Shown: positions 1-6,908, counted from the first letter of the stretch. The stretch: 8,446 bases of DNA from Planctomyces sp. (GCA_005809115.1 SYLK01000174.1:1-8446), one strand, 5' to 3'. Notes: generated from the letters alone by a model not told the origin. Program-made: numbers and translations.

Positions 1-1
1 C

Positions 2-436
2 GTCGGCTTTCTGGGTGCTTATCGAAACCCCGGTTCATTCAGCCCGCTCGTCGCCGGCATTCTGGGCTCCCTGCTGACCACCTGGGTCACTTTCATTCCC
101 TGCTTTTTCTGGATTTTTCTGGGGGCGCCGTCTGTCGAGCGATTACGCGGCAATCGCCTGCTGACGTCCGCACTCTCGGCGATCACCGCCGCAGTCGTCG
201 GAGTGATCCTGAATCTGGCACTCTGGTTCTCGGTCCATACTCTGTTTGCAACCGTCGCTGTACGGACGCTGTATGGAGTTCGCCTGCTGGTGCCGGACCT
301 GGCAACCGTCCGCGTGGCGGCCGCCGGACTGGCTGTCCTCGCGTTCTTCCTGACGTTCTGCTGCAAGCGGAGCATGGCTGTAACACTCATCATCTGCGCC
401 GCAGCAGGCGCCGGCCTCTTCTTCGCCGACCTCTGA
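2..436 (+). CDS. chrA: Chromate transporter ChrA, C-terminal part (5' end outside window)
   Basis: The frame is open from base 2 to a TGA at 434-436 and gives the last 144 residues of an integral membrane protein. The segment around residues 20-50 (TTWVTFIPCFFWIFLGAP, then VERLRGN, then SAITAAVVGVILNLALWF) is the characteristic C-terminal half of the chromate ion transporter (CHR) family, which exports chromate across the inner membrane. Further hydrophobic helices follow (around residues 98-118 and 122-143), consistent with the last membrane spans of the second CHR domain. The start and first domain lie upstream of the window. The next gene follows on the same strand after 69 bases, so co-transcription is possible but unproven. 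The family call is firm from these motifs. Actual chromate resistance is inferred from the family. Confidence 0.88.
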   Translation, partial: VGFLGAYRNPGSFSPLVAGILGSLLTTWVTFIPCFFWIFLGAPSVERLRGNRLLTSALSAITAAVVGVILNLALWFSVHTLFATVAVRTLYGVRLLVPDLATVRVAAAGLAVLAFFLTFCCKRSMAVTLIICAAAGAGLFFADL

Positions 437-505
437 GCCAACGACCTCTGAGCCAGCGTTCCGAAGGTGTCTTGTCACAGTCATTGCTGCTATTGAAGTC
501 ACGAG

Positions 506-1843
506 ATGGCACAACTTGAAATCATCGTGGTTCTGCTGATGATCGGCGCCAACGCGATCTTCGCGGCCTATGAAATCGCCCTGGCATCGGTCTCGCTCTC
601 GCGGCTGCAGGTCATGGCGGCTGAAGGCCGCATGGGAGCCGCCGCAGCCCAGTTCATGAAAGAGGAAATCGAAAAGAGCCTCGCCGTGGTTCAACTGGGA
701 ATCACGCTCGTGGGCTATATCGCCGCCGCCACCGGCGGTGCCAGTGCCGGTGACGACATCGCGCCACGGCTCAGGGAACTCGGACTCGGTCCCGTCTCTG
801 CCACGGTTCTGGCCATGACCATCGTCGTCCTTCCCCTGACGGCCGTTACGATTGTGATCGGTGAACTGGTGCCCAAATTGTTCGCCTTGCGCAACAAGGA
901 ATGGGTCTGCCTGCAGCTCTCGCCGGTGATGAAACTGTTCGCCACCAGCGTCTGGCCCGTGGTCTGGCTCCTGGAATCGTCAGCCTCCGGCCTGATGGAT
1001 CTGAGTGAGAAGATCTGGACGCCGCGCCCCCACGCCAGTTCCAGAATCGAGGCCGCAGAACTCCAGGAACTTCGCGCCATCGCCAGCCTCGCGCGCACCT
1101 CACGCCTGATTGGCGCCCGGGAAGAAAATATCATTCTGGGGGCCGCAAGACTGTCCAGTCGACCGGTCGAGGAAGTTCTGCTGCCGGCCGAACACATCCG
1201 CATGCTCAGTCTGCAGGACAGCATCGCCGAGTGCCTGATCAAGGCGCACCTCGATATGCACACGCGGTTTCCCGTCTGCGAATCCCCCGGAAATCCCCAG
1301 ACCATCTGCGGCTACGTGACGTTCAAGGACATCGTGGCGATCCTGAAACTCAATCCCGGCGAGCCTTCCATCCGCGGCATCATGCGGACCATACCGGCCG
1401 TTGCCTGGAATCTGCCCATCTCCAGTGTGCTCGAGCAGCTGATGAAGGAACATACGCACATCGCTCTGGTTCGCTCTGCCGACGGACTGATCGCCGGAAT
1501 GGTCACCCTTGAGGATATCATCGAAGAACTGATCGGCGATATCCAGGACGAATACGATCTGCTGCCGGTCCACGCCGTGCGTTCCGGTGATGGCTGGGTC
1601 GTCGGTGGCGGCATCAGCCTCAAACGAATGCAGGAACTGACGGGTATCGACCTGTCCGCACACCTGCCCGCGCCAGACGTCCACAACCTGAGCGGCTGGA
1701 TTGTCGGGCACCTGGGCACGATCCCGAACGGCGGCGAAGTGGTGATTCGGGACGGAATCCGCATCCTCGTCAGAAAAGTCCGCCGACAGCGAGTGCTGGA
1801 AGCCTCGGTCAGCCTGACGACACCATCAGGCGAGCGGCCGTAA
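506..1843 (+). CDS. CNNM/CBS/CorC_HlyC domain membrane protein (HlyC/CorC or TlyC family)
   Basis: A complete 445-residue protein with the usual order of the HlyC/CorC (UPF0053) family. It has an N-terminal CNNM transmembrane domain (about 1-165) with helices near 4-21, 60-77 and 98-118 and the signature GELVPK at 119-124. A CBS pair follows at about 225-345, whose second unit ends in GMVTLEDIIEELIGDI (331-346), and then a CorC_HlyC domain at about 357-430. Members are linked to divalent cation (Mg/Co) homeostasis or efflux, and the old hemolysin label is historical. Length is normal. The ATG at 506 is chosen because the first hydrophobic helix starts at once; the preceding bases give only a weak ribosome site (ttgaag 13 nt before the ATG). 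It lies 69 bases after chrA on the same strand. The domain call is secure; the transported ion cannot be read from the sequence. Confidence 0.92.
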   Translation: MAQLEIIVVLLMIGANAIFAAYEIALASVSLSRLQVMAAEGRMGAAAAQFMKEEIEKSLAVVQLGITLVGYIAAATGGASAGDDIAPRLRELGLGPVSATVLAMTIVVLPLTAVTIVIGELVPKLFALRNKEWVCLQLSPVMKLFATSVWPVVWLLESSASGLMDLSEKIWTPRPHASSRIEAAELQELRAIASLARTSRLIGAREENIILGAARLSSRPVEEVLLPAEHIRMLSLQDSIAECLIKAHLDMHTRFPVCESPGNPQTICGYVTFKDIVAILKLNPGEPSIRGIMRTIPAVAWNLPISSVLEQLMKEHTHIALVRSADGLIAGMVTLEDIIEELIGDIQDEYDLLPVHAVRSGDGWVVGGGISLKRMQELTGIDLSAHLPAPDVHNLSGWIVGHLGTIPNGGEVVIRDGIRILVRKVRRQRVLEASVSLTTPSGERP

Positions 1844-1949
1844 GAAAGTCGGCTGGACCAGGGCGACTGGACCAATGCGGTGTCCGCTCCGGATCGCCTT
1901 CTGCCCCTCGCCGCACGTCACAGCCGTGACGCATCAGCTCTCACATCCG
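1844..1949. other. Convergent intergenic gap with a small perfect hairpin
   Basis: This 106-base gap separates two converging genes. It holds a 6-bp perfect inverted repeat, CGTCAC-AGCC-GTGACG, at 1916-1931. Such a stem between gene ends could act as a two-way transcription stop, but neither strand has a run of T after it, so it is not a classical intrinsic terminator. The gap also carries two copies of CTGGACCA (1853-1860 and 1867-1874). Confidence 0.35.
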
Positions 1950-3164
1950 CTACTTCAGACAGAAAAACGCACAATACGACGCAAACGCCCAGCTCGACAG
2001 CCCGCCGAACAGCACTGCCCGCAGCACACGCGACTGCAGAAATGCACCCGCCCCGACCGCCGCAATCACTCCAAAACACGGCAGCAGCCCCAGTGCGTAA
2101 CTCGACTTCGCCAGGCCATAAATCGGGATGCCGACAAACTGGTCCAGAATAGCCGCCAGATAAATCCCCACGGCCGATACGGCAAACAGGATCTGAACTC
2201 GGGATGTCCCCGATGGTCGCCGCCAGCCGACAACCAGTCCCGACAGCAGACAGGCCATCGGGACGATCGCCGTCCAGGGGCCAACCTGCAGGAAATCCAC
2301 GTTCCACGGAGTCTGATGAGCCGGCAATAACGTGGCACTCATCTGGCCGTCACACCACAGCGATGCGTACATCCCGTCCCAGAAGCCGTCTGCAACTGCG
2401 AAGATCGGCTGGACCAGGGAACTCCCAAACGTCGTCAGCTGGTGCCATGTCCGATATCCCGGGTGCTGACTCCAGACGATCCCACGAGATGGATCCGCTC
2501 CACCAAGAAAGGGGCTGCCCAGATGCACCCAGTTGCGCACATAATACCATCCACAGACCAGCAGACAGGTGCCGAGCATCGCTGATCCGGCGGCGACATG
2601 CCATCGGAACCCGGCACGCCGCGTCACCCCGTGATGAACCACCGTCACCAGGACCAGCGGCGCGAGCAGTATCGGTGTGACCTTCGCCAGCAGTGCCAGG
2701 CCCCAGACCAGGCCCAGACGACTGAACGACCAGACCCCGTGCAGTTCTCCGCTCGGACTCAACAGCGACAGACACTGCAGAATCACGAGCCCCGTCAGAC
2801 AGGCCGTCAGGGGCTCATTGCAGAACGTCTGCGGCATGTAGAGACTCATCGGCATCATCCCGCCGACCAGCATGGCGATCACCTGCCGATCGTCATCCGC
2901 CGGGAAGACCAGCCGAGCCGCCCGAAAGAGGATTTCGATCTGTGCCATGCCGCAGAGTAACGGAAAGATTCGCAGCAGTTTCGCACATTCGTCCGGGCTC
3001 AGGACGGAACTGGCCAGGTGATACACGGGAGCGGCCAGCAGGTACTGCAGCGGCGACTGAAACAACTGCCAGCCCTCACTGGCCAGCGGCACGCGCTGAT
3101 TCTCGATCAGATACCGGACGTATTCCAGATGCCCCCGGTAGTCGAACCCGATCAGCGTTGACAC
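1950..3164 (-). CDS. GT-C type membrane glycosyltransferase (GT39/ArnT/PMT-like), N-terminus probably displaced
   Basis: The 404-residue reading frame is rich in membrane helices. It opens with GFDYRGHLEYVRYL followed by a QSPLQYLLAAPVY helix start, the arrangement seen in GT-C enzymes that move sugars from polyprenyl-phosphate donors. An acidic residue in the first extracytoplasmic loop (here D8) is the expected catalytic base. Further helices follow to the C-terminus at CAFFCLK. The only usual start codon is the GTG at 3162-3164, which would cut off a preceding membrane helix: the same frame stays open back to 3317 and encodes RWILLGAWWLLATNNIW just upstream, with no ATG, GTG or TTG. The true start is therefore probably in the other frame (see the 3152-3529 entry), making this a disrupted gene or a sequence error. 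Donor and acceptor are unknown. It is convergent with the CorC-like gene. Confidence 0.72.
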   Translation of the reverse strand: MSTLIGFDYRGHLEYVRYLIENQRVPLASEGWQLFQSPLQYLLAAPVYHLASSVLSPDECAKLLRIFPLLCGMAQIEILFRAARLVFPADDDRQVIAMLVGGMMPMSLYMPQTFCNEPLTACLTGLVILQCLSLLSPSGELHGVWSFSRLGLVWGLALLAKVTPILLAPLVLVTVVHHGVTRRAGFRWHVAAGSAMLGTCLLVCGWYYVRNWVHLGSPFLGGADPSRGIVWSQHPGYRTWHQLTTFGSSLVQPIFAVADGFWDGMYASLWCDGQMSATLLPAHQTPWNVDFLQVGPWTAIVPMACLLSGLVVGWRRPSGTSRVQILFAVSAVGIYLAAILDQFVGIPIYGLAKSSYALGLLPCFGVIAAVGAGAFLQSRVLRAVLFGGLSSWAFASYCAFFCLK

Positions 3165-3529
3165 GGACCAGATATTGTTGGTCGCCAGCAGCCACCACGC
3201 CCCCAGCAGGATCCACCGGACGACCGAAGCCGAAAAAGGAAATGCGATTCCGTAGGCCCGGTAAAATCCCCCGTCAGCGAAAATGGCCGATTGGCACGAA
3301 TCCAGCGGGCGGTAGATTCATGAGTCAGCAGGCAGAAACGAGGATCATTTGTCCATTGCCACACCCGAAGACCGGCGACACCAACCAATGCGGTAACCAC
3401 CAGCAGCGTCAGGATCGCTCGCCGCCTCCATTCGGCGGTCGCTTTCTGCCGAAACCGCGATTCGTCGCTGTCGGCCTCGACAGCCAGCCCCTGGCTCAAT
3501 CGTGGCATAAGATTCCAGCCTGTGAACAT
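3152..3529 (-). pseudogene. Displaced N-terminal part of the adjacent membrane glycosyltransferase gene
   Basis: This frame starts at the ATG at 3527-3529 and runs through a basic cytoplasmic stretch, a membrane helix (RRAILTLLVVTALVGVAGL, about residues 36-54) and THESTARWIRANRPFSLTGDF (about 69-89). After that, or after HFLFRLR (98-104), it turns into an out-of-frame shadow of the glycosyltransferase (RSSGGSCWGRGGCW overlies RWILLGAWW). Adding one base in the GGGGGATTTT run at 3262-3270 joins the two frames into one membrane protein of about 525 residues. An alternative is that a longer piece was deleted here, because HFLFRLR looks like a beta strand of a domain that would continue. An ATG at 3506-3508 is a second possible start. 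Assignment to the same gene is inference from topology and position. Confidence 0.5.
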
Positions 3530-3579
3530 CCGCAGATTTGTGACAGAAACATCTCAGACAGAAAAATAACCACCGCAGG

Positions 3580-3891
3580 ATGCGAGCTGATTTGCGACTT
3601 CGACCCATCTTTCTGCAGGTGCTCGACTGGACCGGGCGGCAACTGCGTCGCAGCAAACTCTGCTCGATCGCAGCGAACGCTCCGCCGATTCTGGAGCGAC
3701 TGCAGCCGTCAGAAGAACTGTGGCTGCACGCCGTCGAGCAATTCGGCAGGCGCCGAGCCGCCAACCGTCTGACTCGAGCAATGCTGAAAGACTATTCCCG
3801 ACTTCAGCGGTGGGAACAGTCACTCGGGGGAAATGCACAGGTTGAGTCTCCGCTGGTACTCATCAAGTGGGTCACAGGATACCATCTATGA
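3580..3891 (+). pseudogene. C-terminal remnant of an IS200/RAYT-like transposase
   Basis: This 103-residue frame contains VLDWTGRQLRRSK (about 14-26), a PPILERL motif (35-41) and WLHAVEQFGRR (48-58), followed by a basic tail. I recognise this pattern as the C-terminal tail found after the Y1 (HUH) catalytic domain in a group of IS200-like or REP-associated transposases, where the text usually reads LVDWTGRQ-R-DKRGAIP-PPIL-RL. The catalytic domain itself (HUH and the active tyrosine) is absent. The frame is blocked by a TGA at 3541-3543, so only a tail of about 100 residues remains and it cannot be an active enzyme. The ATG at 3580 has no well-spaced ribosome site. The last codons overlap the ATG of the next frame (ATGA at 3888-3891). 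The family call rests on recalled motifs. Confidence 0.5.
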
Positions 3892-4505
3892 CTGGTCAGG
3901 GCTCGTCTCGGTCGTCAAGTCGACACCGGCCCCGATCTCTGTCGAGGGCGCACCGGAACAGGATTCGAACACCGCGCTCGCAGAGCAGCTCCTGGGCACA
4001 GGCACACGGACCACCGGAGGATTTCGTCGTGCTGCAGCCCGCGACGCGGCAAGGCGCTGCGGAAATTCAGGCAACGGCCTGTCAATGGTCCAGCGTCCCG
4101 GGAGGAGATCCCGCTGACAGGAGTCATCGATCCCGCACGTTTCGTCCTGATCCGGGCCGCGCCATGGTCCGTGCCGAAGTTGTCCGGGTCTTTCGCGGCG
4201 GATCGCGAATGCCGCCGCGAACGCCGGCTCAGTTCACGGTCAGTGTGCTTTCGGGTGAAGAACATCCCCATGAGATTCCGATCGGCGGAACAATCTGGAC
4301 GAACTATGCGGCATTGCAGTCAGCTCGATACATGGAAGTGTTTCTCGACGGAATTCCGCCAAATCTGGGTATCACGCTCTGGCAGCAGGCAATCATCGAA
4401 TCGCCGACCGAGCGAGCCGTGATCCCTTCACCGCCACAACTCAGAAAACGCCTGGGCTCCTGGCTCCGCCACCTGCTGACACGTGGGCGACAGACAGAAT
4501 CCTGA
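3888..4505 (+). CDS. Hypothetical protein, possibly frameshifted in its first half
   Basis: I do not recognise this 205-residue frame. Its ATG overlaps the stop of the preceding frame as ATGA, a layout that can couple translation; a GTG seven codons upstream and an ATG at 4164 are other possible starts. The second half, from MVRAEVVRVFRGGS (residue 93) on, reads as a normal soluble protein with EIPIGGTIWTNYAAL and RYMEVFLDGIPP, and ends in a basic tail. The first half in this frame is Ser/Arg-rich (SSRSSSRHRPRSLSRAHRNR) and looks like antisense or out-of-frame sequence. More protein-like text appears in the other frames: DTIYDWSGLVSVVKSTPAPI (frame from 3833) and EEIPLTGVIDPARFVLIRA (4102-4158). 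It may be a degraded gene. No signal peptide, membrane helix or known catalytic motif is visible in the reported frame. Confidence 0.4.
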   Translation: MTGQGSSRSSSRHRPRSLSRAHRNRIRTPRSQSSSWAQAHGPPEDFVVLQPATRQGAAEIQATACQWSSVPGGDPADRSHRSRTFRPDPGRAMVRAEVVRVFRGGSRMPPRTPAQFTVSVLSGEEHPHEIPIGGTIWTNYAALQSARYMEVFLDGIPPNLGITLWQQAIIESPTERAVIPSPPQLRKRLGSWLRHLLTRGRQTES

Positions 4506-4606
4506 TTCGTCAGAATCCGTCGGGTGCACAACGGACGGCCACCGGCCTGCAATCTGCGGACCCAGTCCTGCTGCCAAAACTCGGTCGCTTCACGACTTCC
4601 CAGCAT
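4506..4606. other. Convergent intergenic gap
   Basis: About 100 bases between the end of the hypothetical plus-strand gene and the end of queD. A 5-bp inverted repeat GATTC-GTCA-GAATC spans the plus-strand stop codon (4504-4517), without a T tract on either side. I see no gene here and no convincing terminator. Confidence 0.3.
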
Positions 4607-5095
4607 TTACGCTGAACCAATCCCGGCTTCCGCATCGGAATGAGACCTGCGACGGGCGAACTGCCGATTATCAGCAATCCAGTCGTTGCGCGTGTAACTG
4701 ATGACCGAAGTGTCGGTTTCCTGAACTTCCAGCAGCGCAAGACGGAATCCCATCTGAGTTATCTCGCTGAACAGCAGGTGGCAGAGATTCTCCACACTTG
4801 TCGGCCCGTCCATGACTTTCAGCCGGAGTGTCTCACCGGTTCGTGCCCTGTGTTGCTGCAGAGTTTCACAGAGCGGATCATGAACGTTGATCAACATGCC
4901 GTGATCGTAATTTTCCTTGAGCCACGGCTCAATCTGCGAGTCGCAGTCGCCAAAGAGTGTGCTGATATCTCTGTCACGTTCCACCTCGAAGTGGCAACGG
5001 ACTCCGTAGCGATGGCCGTGGAGATTCCTGCATTTGTCCTCCAGCGTCTCATTTCGATGTGCGGCGTAGAACTTGTACTGTTTCTGAATGATCAT
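4607..5095 (-). CDS. queD: 6-carboxy-5,6,7,8-tetrahydropterin synthase / 6-pyruvoyl-tetrahydropterin synthase family (QueD)
   Basis: A cytosolic enzyme of the PTPS/QueD family, 162 residues, expected to convert 7,8-dihydroneopterin triphosphate to 6-carboxy-tetrahydropterin on the way to preQ0 and queuosine. The zinc ligands are H13 (in YAAHR) and H26 and H28 (in NLHGH). C22 gives the C-x3-H-G-H signature of the catalytic cysteine. DHGMLIN (64-70) supplies the Asp/His pair, PTSVENL (98-104) the substrate-binding loop and ETDTS (126-130) the pterin-anchoring Glu. It is longer than E. coli QueD (about 120) because of extra sequence before PTSVEN and a basic tail after residue 135. The ATG is fixed by GAGGAGG five bases upstream. 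It lies 43 bases after folE on the same strand, which makes its substrate, so the two are likely one operon. Cys at the catalytic place argues against the PTPS-III folate variant; a PTPS-I role in biopterin synthesis cannot be excluded. Confidence 0.9.
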   Translation of the reverse strand: MIIQKQYKFYAAHRNETLEDKCRNLHGHRYGVRCHFEVERDRDISTLFGDCDSQIEPWLKENYDHGMLINVHDPLCETLQQHRARTGETLRLKVMDGPTSVENLCHLLFSEITQMGFRLALLEVQETDTSVISYTRNDWIADNRQFARRRSHSDAEAGIGSA

Positions 5096-5100
5096 GCGAA

Positions 5101-5107
5101 CCTCCTC
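5101..5107 (-). promoter_or_regulatory. Strong Shine-Dalgarno of queD
   Basis: On the minus strand GAGGAGG lies five bases before the queD ATG, a near-perfect anti-16S match. It fixes the start and suggests queD is translated independently rather than by stop-start coupling with folE. Confidence 0.8.
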
Positions 5108-5138
5108 ACGTCCATCGTCTCGTGCCCGGATTGGCTCA

Positions 5139-5828
5139 TCAGTTCGGCATGTTGATGAGCGACATCAACTCAGCCCGACTCGCCGGATCGCTGCGGAACG
5201 ATCCTCGCATCGTACTGGTCACGGTCAGGCTCCCGGTCTTGCGGATCCCGCGGATCGACATACACGAGTGTTCGGCCTTGATGATCACGCCAACAGCGCG
5301 ACTGCCCAGACGATCTTCAATCAGGTCAGCGACGGTCTGTGTCATCCGCTCCTGTACCTGTGGCCGACGGGACACCTCTTCCACCACTCGAGCCAGTTTG
5401 CTCAGCCCCGTGACCCGTCCCTTTGGAATGTACGCGACATGGGCTACTCCACGAAACGGGAGCAAATGATGCTCGCACATGCTCGTGAATGGAATGTCAC
5501 GCACCAGCACAATTTCGTCATAACTCTCTTCAAACGTCACTTCCAGATGACGTCCCGGATCCTGCTGCAGACCTGAAAACATTTCCGCGTACATTTTGGC
5601 CACACGCCGCGGTGTCTCGAGCAAGCCGTCGCGGTCCGGGTCTTCGCCAACCGCTGTCAGAATTGTGCGGACTGCAGCTTTGATGGCTGCCAGATCGACC
5701 GCAGACTCGGTCAGCAGCGCGCGTCGGCCATGCCGGGACTCATTCGTTCGCACACAACAATCGTCCGTGGTGGATTCATCGGTGAGGGTGTCATTGAATG
5801 CGACTGACATGGTTGAAGTACCTTTCAT
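5139..5828 (-). CDS. folE: GTP cyclohydrolase I (FolE)
   Basis: A 229-residue cytosolic enzyme that opens GTP to 7,8-dihydroneopterin triphosphate, the shared precursor of folate and queuosine. The family signatures are all present: GLLETPRRVAKMY (68-80), SMCEHHLLPF (116-125), GLSKLARVVE (141-150) and EHSCMSIRGIRK (186-197). Zinc ligands C118, H121 and C189 match C110, H113 and C181 of the E. coli enzyme, so this is the zinc-containing type IA form. About 40 N-terminal residues before the conserved core are low in conservation. The first ATG (5828) has only GAG five bases upstream. An in-frame ATG at 5810 has AAAGG ten bases upstream and would give 223 residues; either is possible. A terminator ends only 19 bases before the first ATG, so the promoter is not obvious. 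The partner queD follows on the same strand after 43 bases. Confidence 0.95.
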   Translation of the reverse strand: MKGTSTMSVAFNDTLTDESTTDDCCVRTNESRHGRRALLTESAVDLAAIKAAVRTILTAVGEDPDRDGLLETPRRVAKMYAEMFSGLQQDPGRHLEVTFEESYDEIVLVRDIPFTSMCEHHLLPFRGVAHVAYIPKGRVTGLSKLARVVEEVSRRPQVQERMTQTVADLIEDRLGSRAVGVIIKAEHSCMSIRGIRKTGSLTVTSTMRGSFRSDPASRAELMSLINMPN

Positions 5829-5847
5829 TTCTCAGAGTTAAAGAGAC

Positions 5848-5882
5848 AAAAAAAGGGGCGCCGACTGCAAGTCAACCGCCCC
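5848..5882 (-). terminator. Intrinsic terminator of the fasciclin gene, just before folE
   Basis: Read on the minus strand, GGGGCG pairs with CGCCCC around an inner GACT-TGC-AGTC stem, followed directly by seven T residues (5848-5854). It begins 25 bases after the fasciclin stop codon and ends 19 bases before the first folE ATG. Stem, GC content and T run are all canonical. It could also act as an attenuator for read-through into folE. Confidence 0.85.
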
Positions 5883-5907
5883 AAAGTCCACGTCGTCCGT
5901 CGTCGGA

Positions 5908-6879
5908 TCACGGGAGGATTACGCTGTCGATGACGTGAATCACACCGTTGGAAGCTTCGATATCAGTGGCCACCACTTTGGCCGCATTGACCATCACACC
6001 TTGACCACTCACTTTGATCGCGGCATCTTTACCGTTGACGGTTTTCGCAGATTTCAGCTTCACCACCTCACTTGCGAGGACTTTCCCTGACACGACATGG
6101 TACGTCAGGATGGCGATCAGCTTTTCCTTGTTTTCGGGCAGTAAGAGGCTTTCGACAGTTCCTGCAGGAAGTTTCGCAAAGGCGGCATCGGTTGGGGCGA
6201 AGACTGTGAATGGACCTTCCCCTTTCAGCGTATCGACCAGTCCGGCAGCCGTCAGAGCAGCGGCCAGAGTCTTGAAGGAGCCGGCAGCCACTGCGGTGTC
6301 CACGATGTCTTTGTCCGCTGGCAGCATGACGCTGTCGATAACGTGGATCACGCCGTTCGAGCAGGCAATGTCTGTCTTCACAACGTTTGCGGCATCGACA
6401 GTGACCTTGCCGTCCTTCACCGCGACGTCGATCTGCTGCCCTTGCACTGTCATCGCACCTTTGATTTTCACGACGTCGGCAGCCATCACTTTCCCAGCCA
6501 CGACATGGTAAGTCAGGATTGCCTGGAGTTGTGCTTTGTTCTCTGGCTTCAGCAGCGATTCCAGTGTGCCCTTTGGCAGCTTCGCGAATGCTTCATCGGT
6601 TGGAGCGAAAACGGTGAACGGTCCCTCACCTTTCAGGGTCTCGACAAGGCCTGCCGCCTTCACAGCCGCGACGAGGGTCTTGAACGAGCCAGCCCCGGCG
6701 GCTGTGTCCACAATGTCTTTCGCTGCCGGCTTGGCAATCGCGGTTGTCAGCAGATGACGGCCAACCCAGCGACTGGTCGTCGCCGTCCCATTACACTTTG
6801 AACCAGCTTCTGCCGTCACAGAGAGCGCCAAAAATCCTGTCGTCAACACTGCCATCAGTTTCTTCATCTCGAATCTCAC
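5908..6879 (-). CDS. Secreted protein with two tandem fasciclin (FAS1) domains
   Basis: A 323-residue exported protein. It starts with a signal peptide (KKLMAVLTTGFLALSVTAEA, residues 6-25, probable cleavage after AEA), then a short linker with one Cys (29), then two FAS1 domains at about 55-190 and 191-323. Both carry the FAS1 H1 box (GPFTVFAPTD-AFAKLP), the LTYHVV motif and the H2-like end NGVIHVIDSV. FAS1 domains mediate adhesion or matrix contacts outside the cell; the binding partner here is unknown. The two halves are so alike that they must come from an internal duplication. Start choice: the GTG at 6879 has GGAAG six bases upstream, and the ATG at 6867 (MKKL) begins the signal peptide proper. 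Both keep the signal peptide. A strong terminator follows, so it is probably a single-gene transcript. Confidence 0.93.
   Translation of the reverse strand: MRFEMKKLMAVLTTGFLALSVTAEAGSKCNGTATTSRWVGRHLLTTAIAKPAAKDIVDTAAGAGSFKTLVAAVKAAGLVETLKGEGPFTVFAPTDEAFAKLPKGTLESLLKPENKAQLQAILTYHVVAGKVMAADVVKIKGAMTVQGQQIDVAVKDGKVTVDAANVVKTDIACSNGVIHVIDSVMLPADKDIVDTAVAAGSFKTLAAALTAAGLVDTLKGEGPFTVFAPTDAAFAKLPAGTVESLLLPENKEKLIAILTYHVVSGKVLASEVVKLKSAKTVNGKDAAIKVSGQGVMVNAAKVVATDIEASNGVIHVIDSVILP
5911..6717 (-). repeat. Internal tandem duplication of the FAS1 domain
   Basis: The stretches encoding residues 55-190 (6310-6717) and 191-323 (5911-6309) encode closely similar domains, both beginning DIVDTA and sharing SFKTL, LKGEGPFTVFAPTD, AFAKLP, ESLL-PEN, ILTYHVV-GKV and SNGVIHVIDSV. 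The largest difference is in the strand region before NGV (QGQQIDVAVKDGKVTVD against NGKDAAIKVSGQGVMVN). The similarity points to duplication within the gene. Confidence 0.85.
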
Positions 6880-6880
6880 T

Positions 6881-6908
6881 TCATTCTTCCAGGGGTGTCA
6901 TTCTTCCA
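6881..6908. repeat. 11-bp direct repeat in the fasciclin leader
   Basis: TCATTCTTCCA occurs at 6881-6891 and again at 6898-6908, a 17-base period. Read on the minus strand each copy carries GGAAG, so the Shine-Dalgarno-like motif before the GTG start is duplicated. Confidence 0.7.

Noticed and set aside
1875..2330. Plus-strand open frames opposite the glycosyltransferase (including 2204-2680 and 2942-3772)
   Set aside because: Gln/Arg/Pro-rich text typical of antisense GC-rich coding DNA; the minus strand has a clear membrane protein.
1849..2419. 15-bp direct match TCGGCTGGACCAGGG at 1849-1863 and 2405-2419
   Set aside because: The second copy lies inside the glycosyltransferase coding sequence and no longer homology surrounds either copy; probably chance.
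5829..5907. preQ1 or tetrahydrofolate riboswitch before folE
   Set aside because: The leader is too short and consists of the terminator hairpin; no aptamer-like pairing was seen.
6014..6511. Plus-strand 165-residue frame opposite the fasciclin gene
   Set aside because: It is the complement of the FAS1 repeats and only open because of their codon composition.
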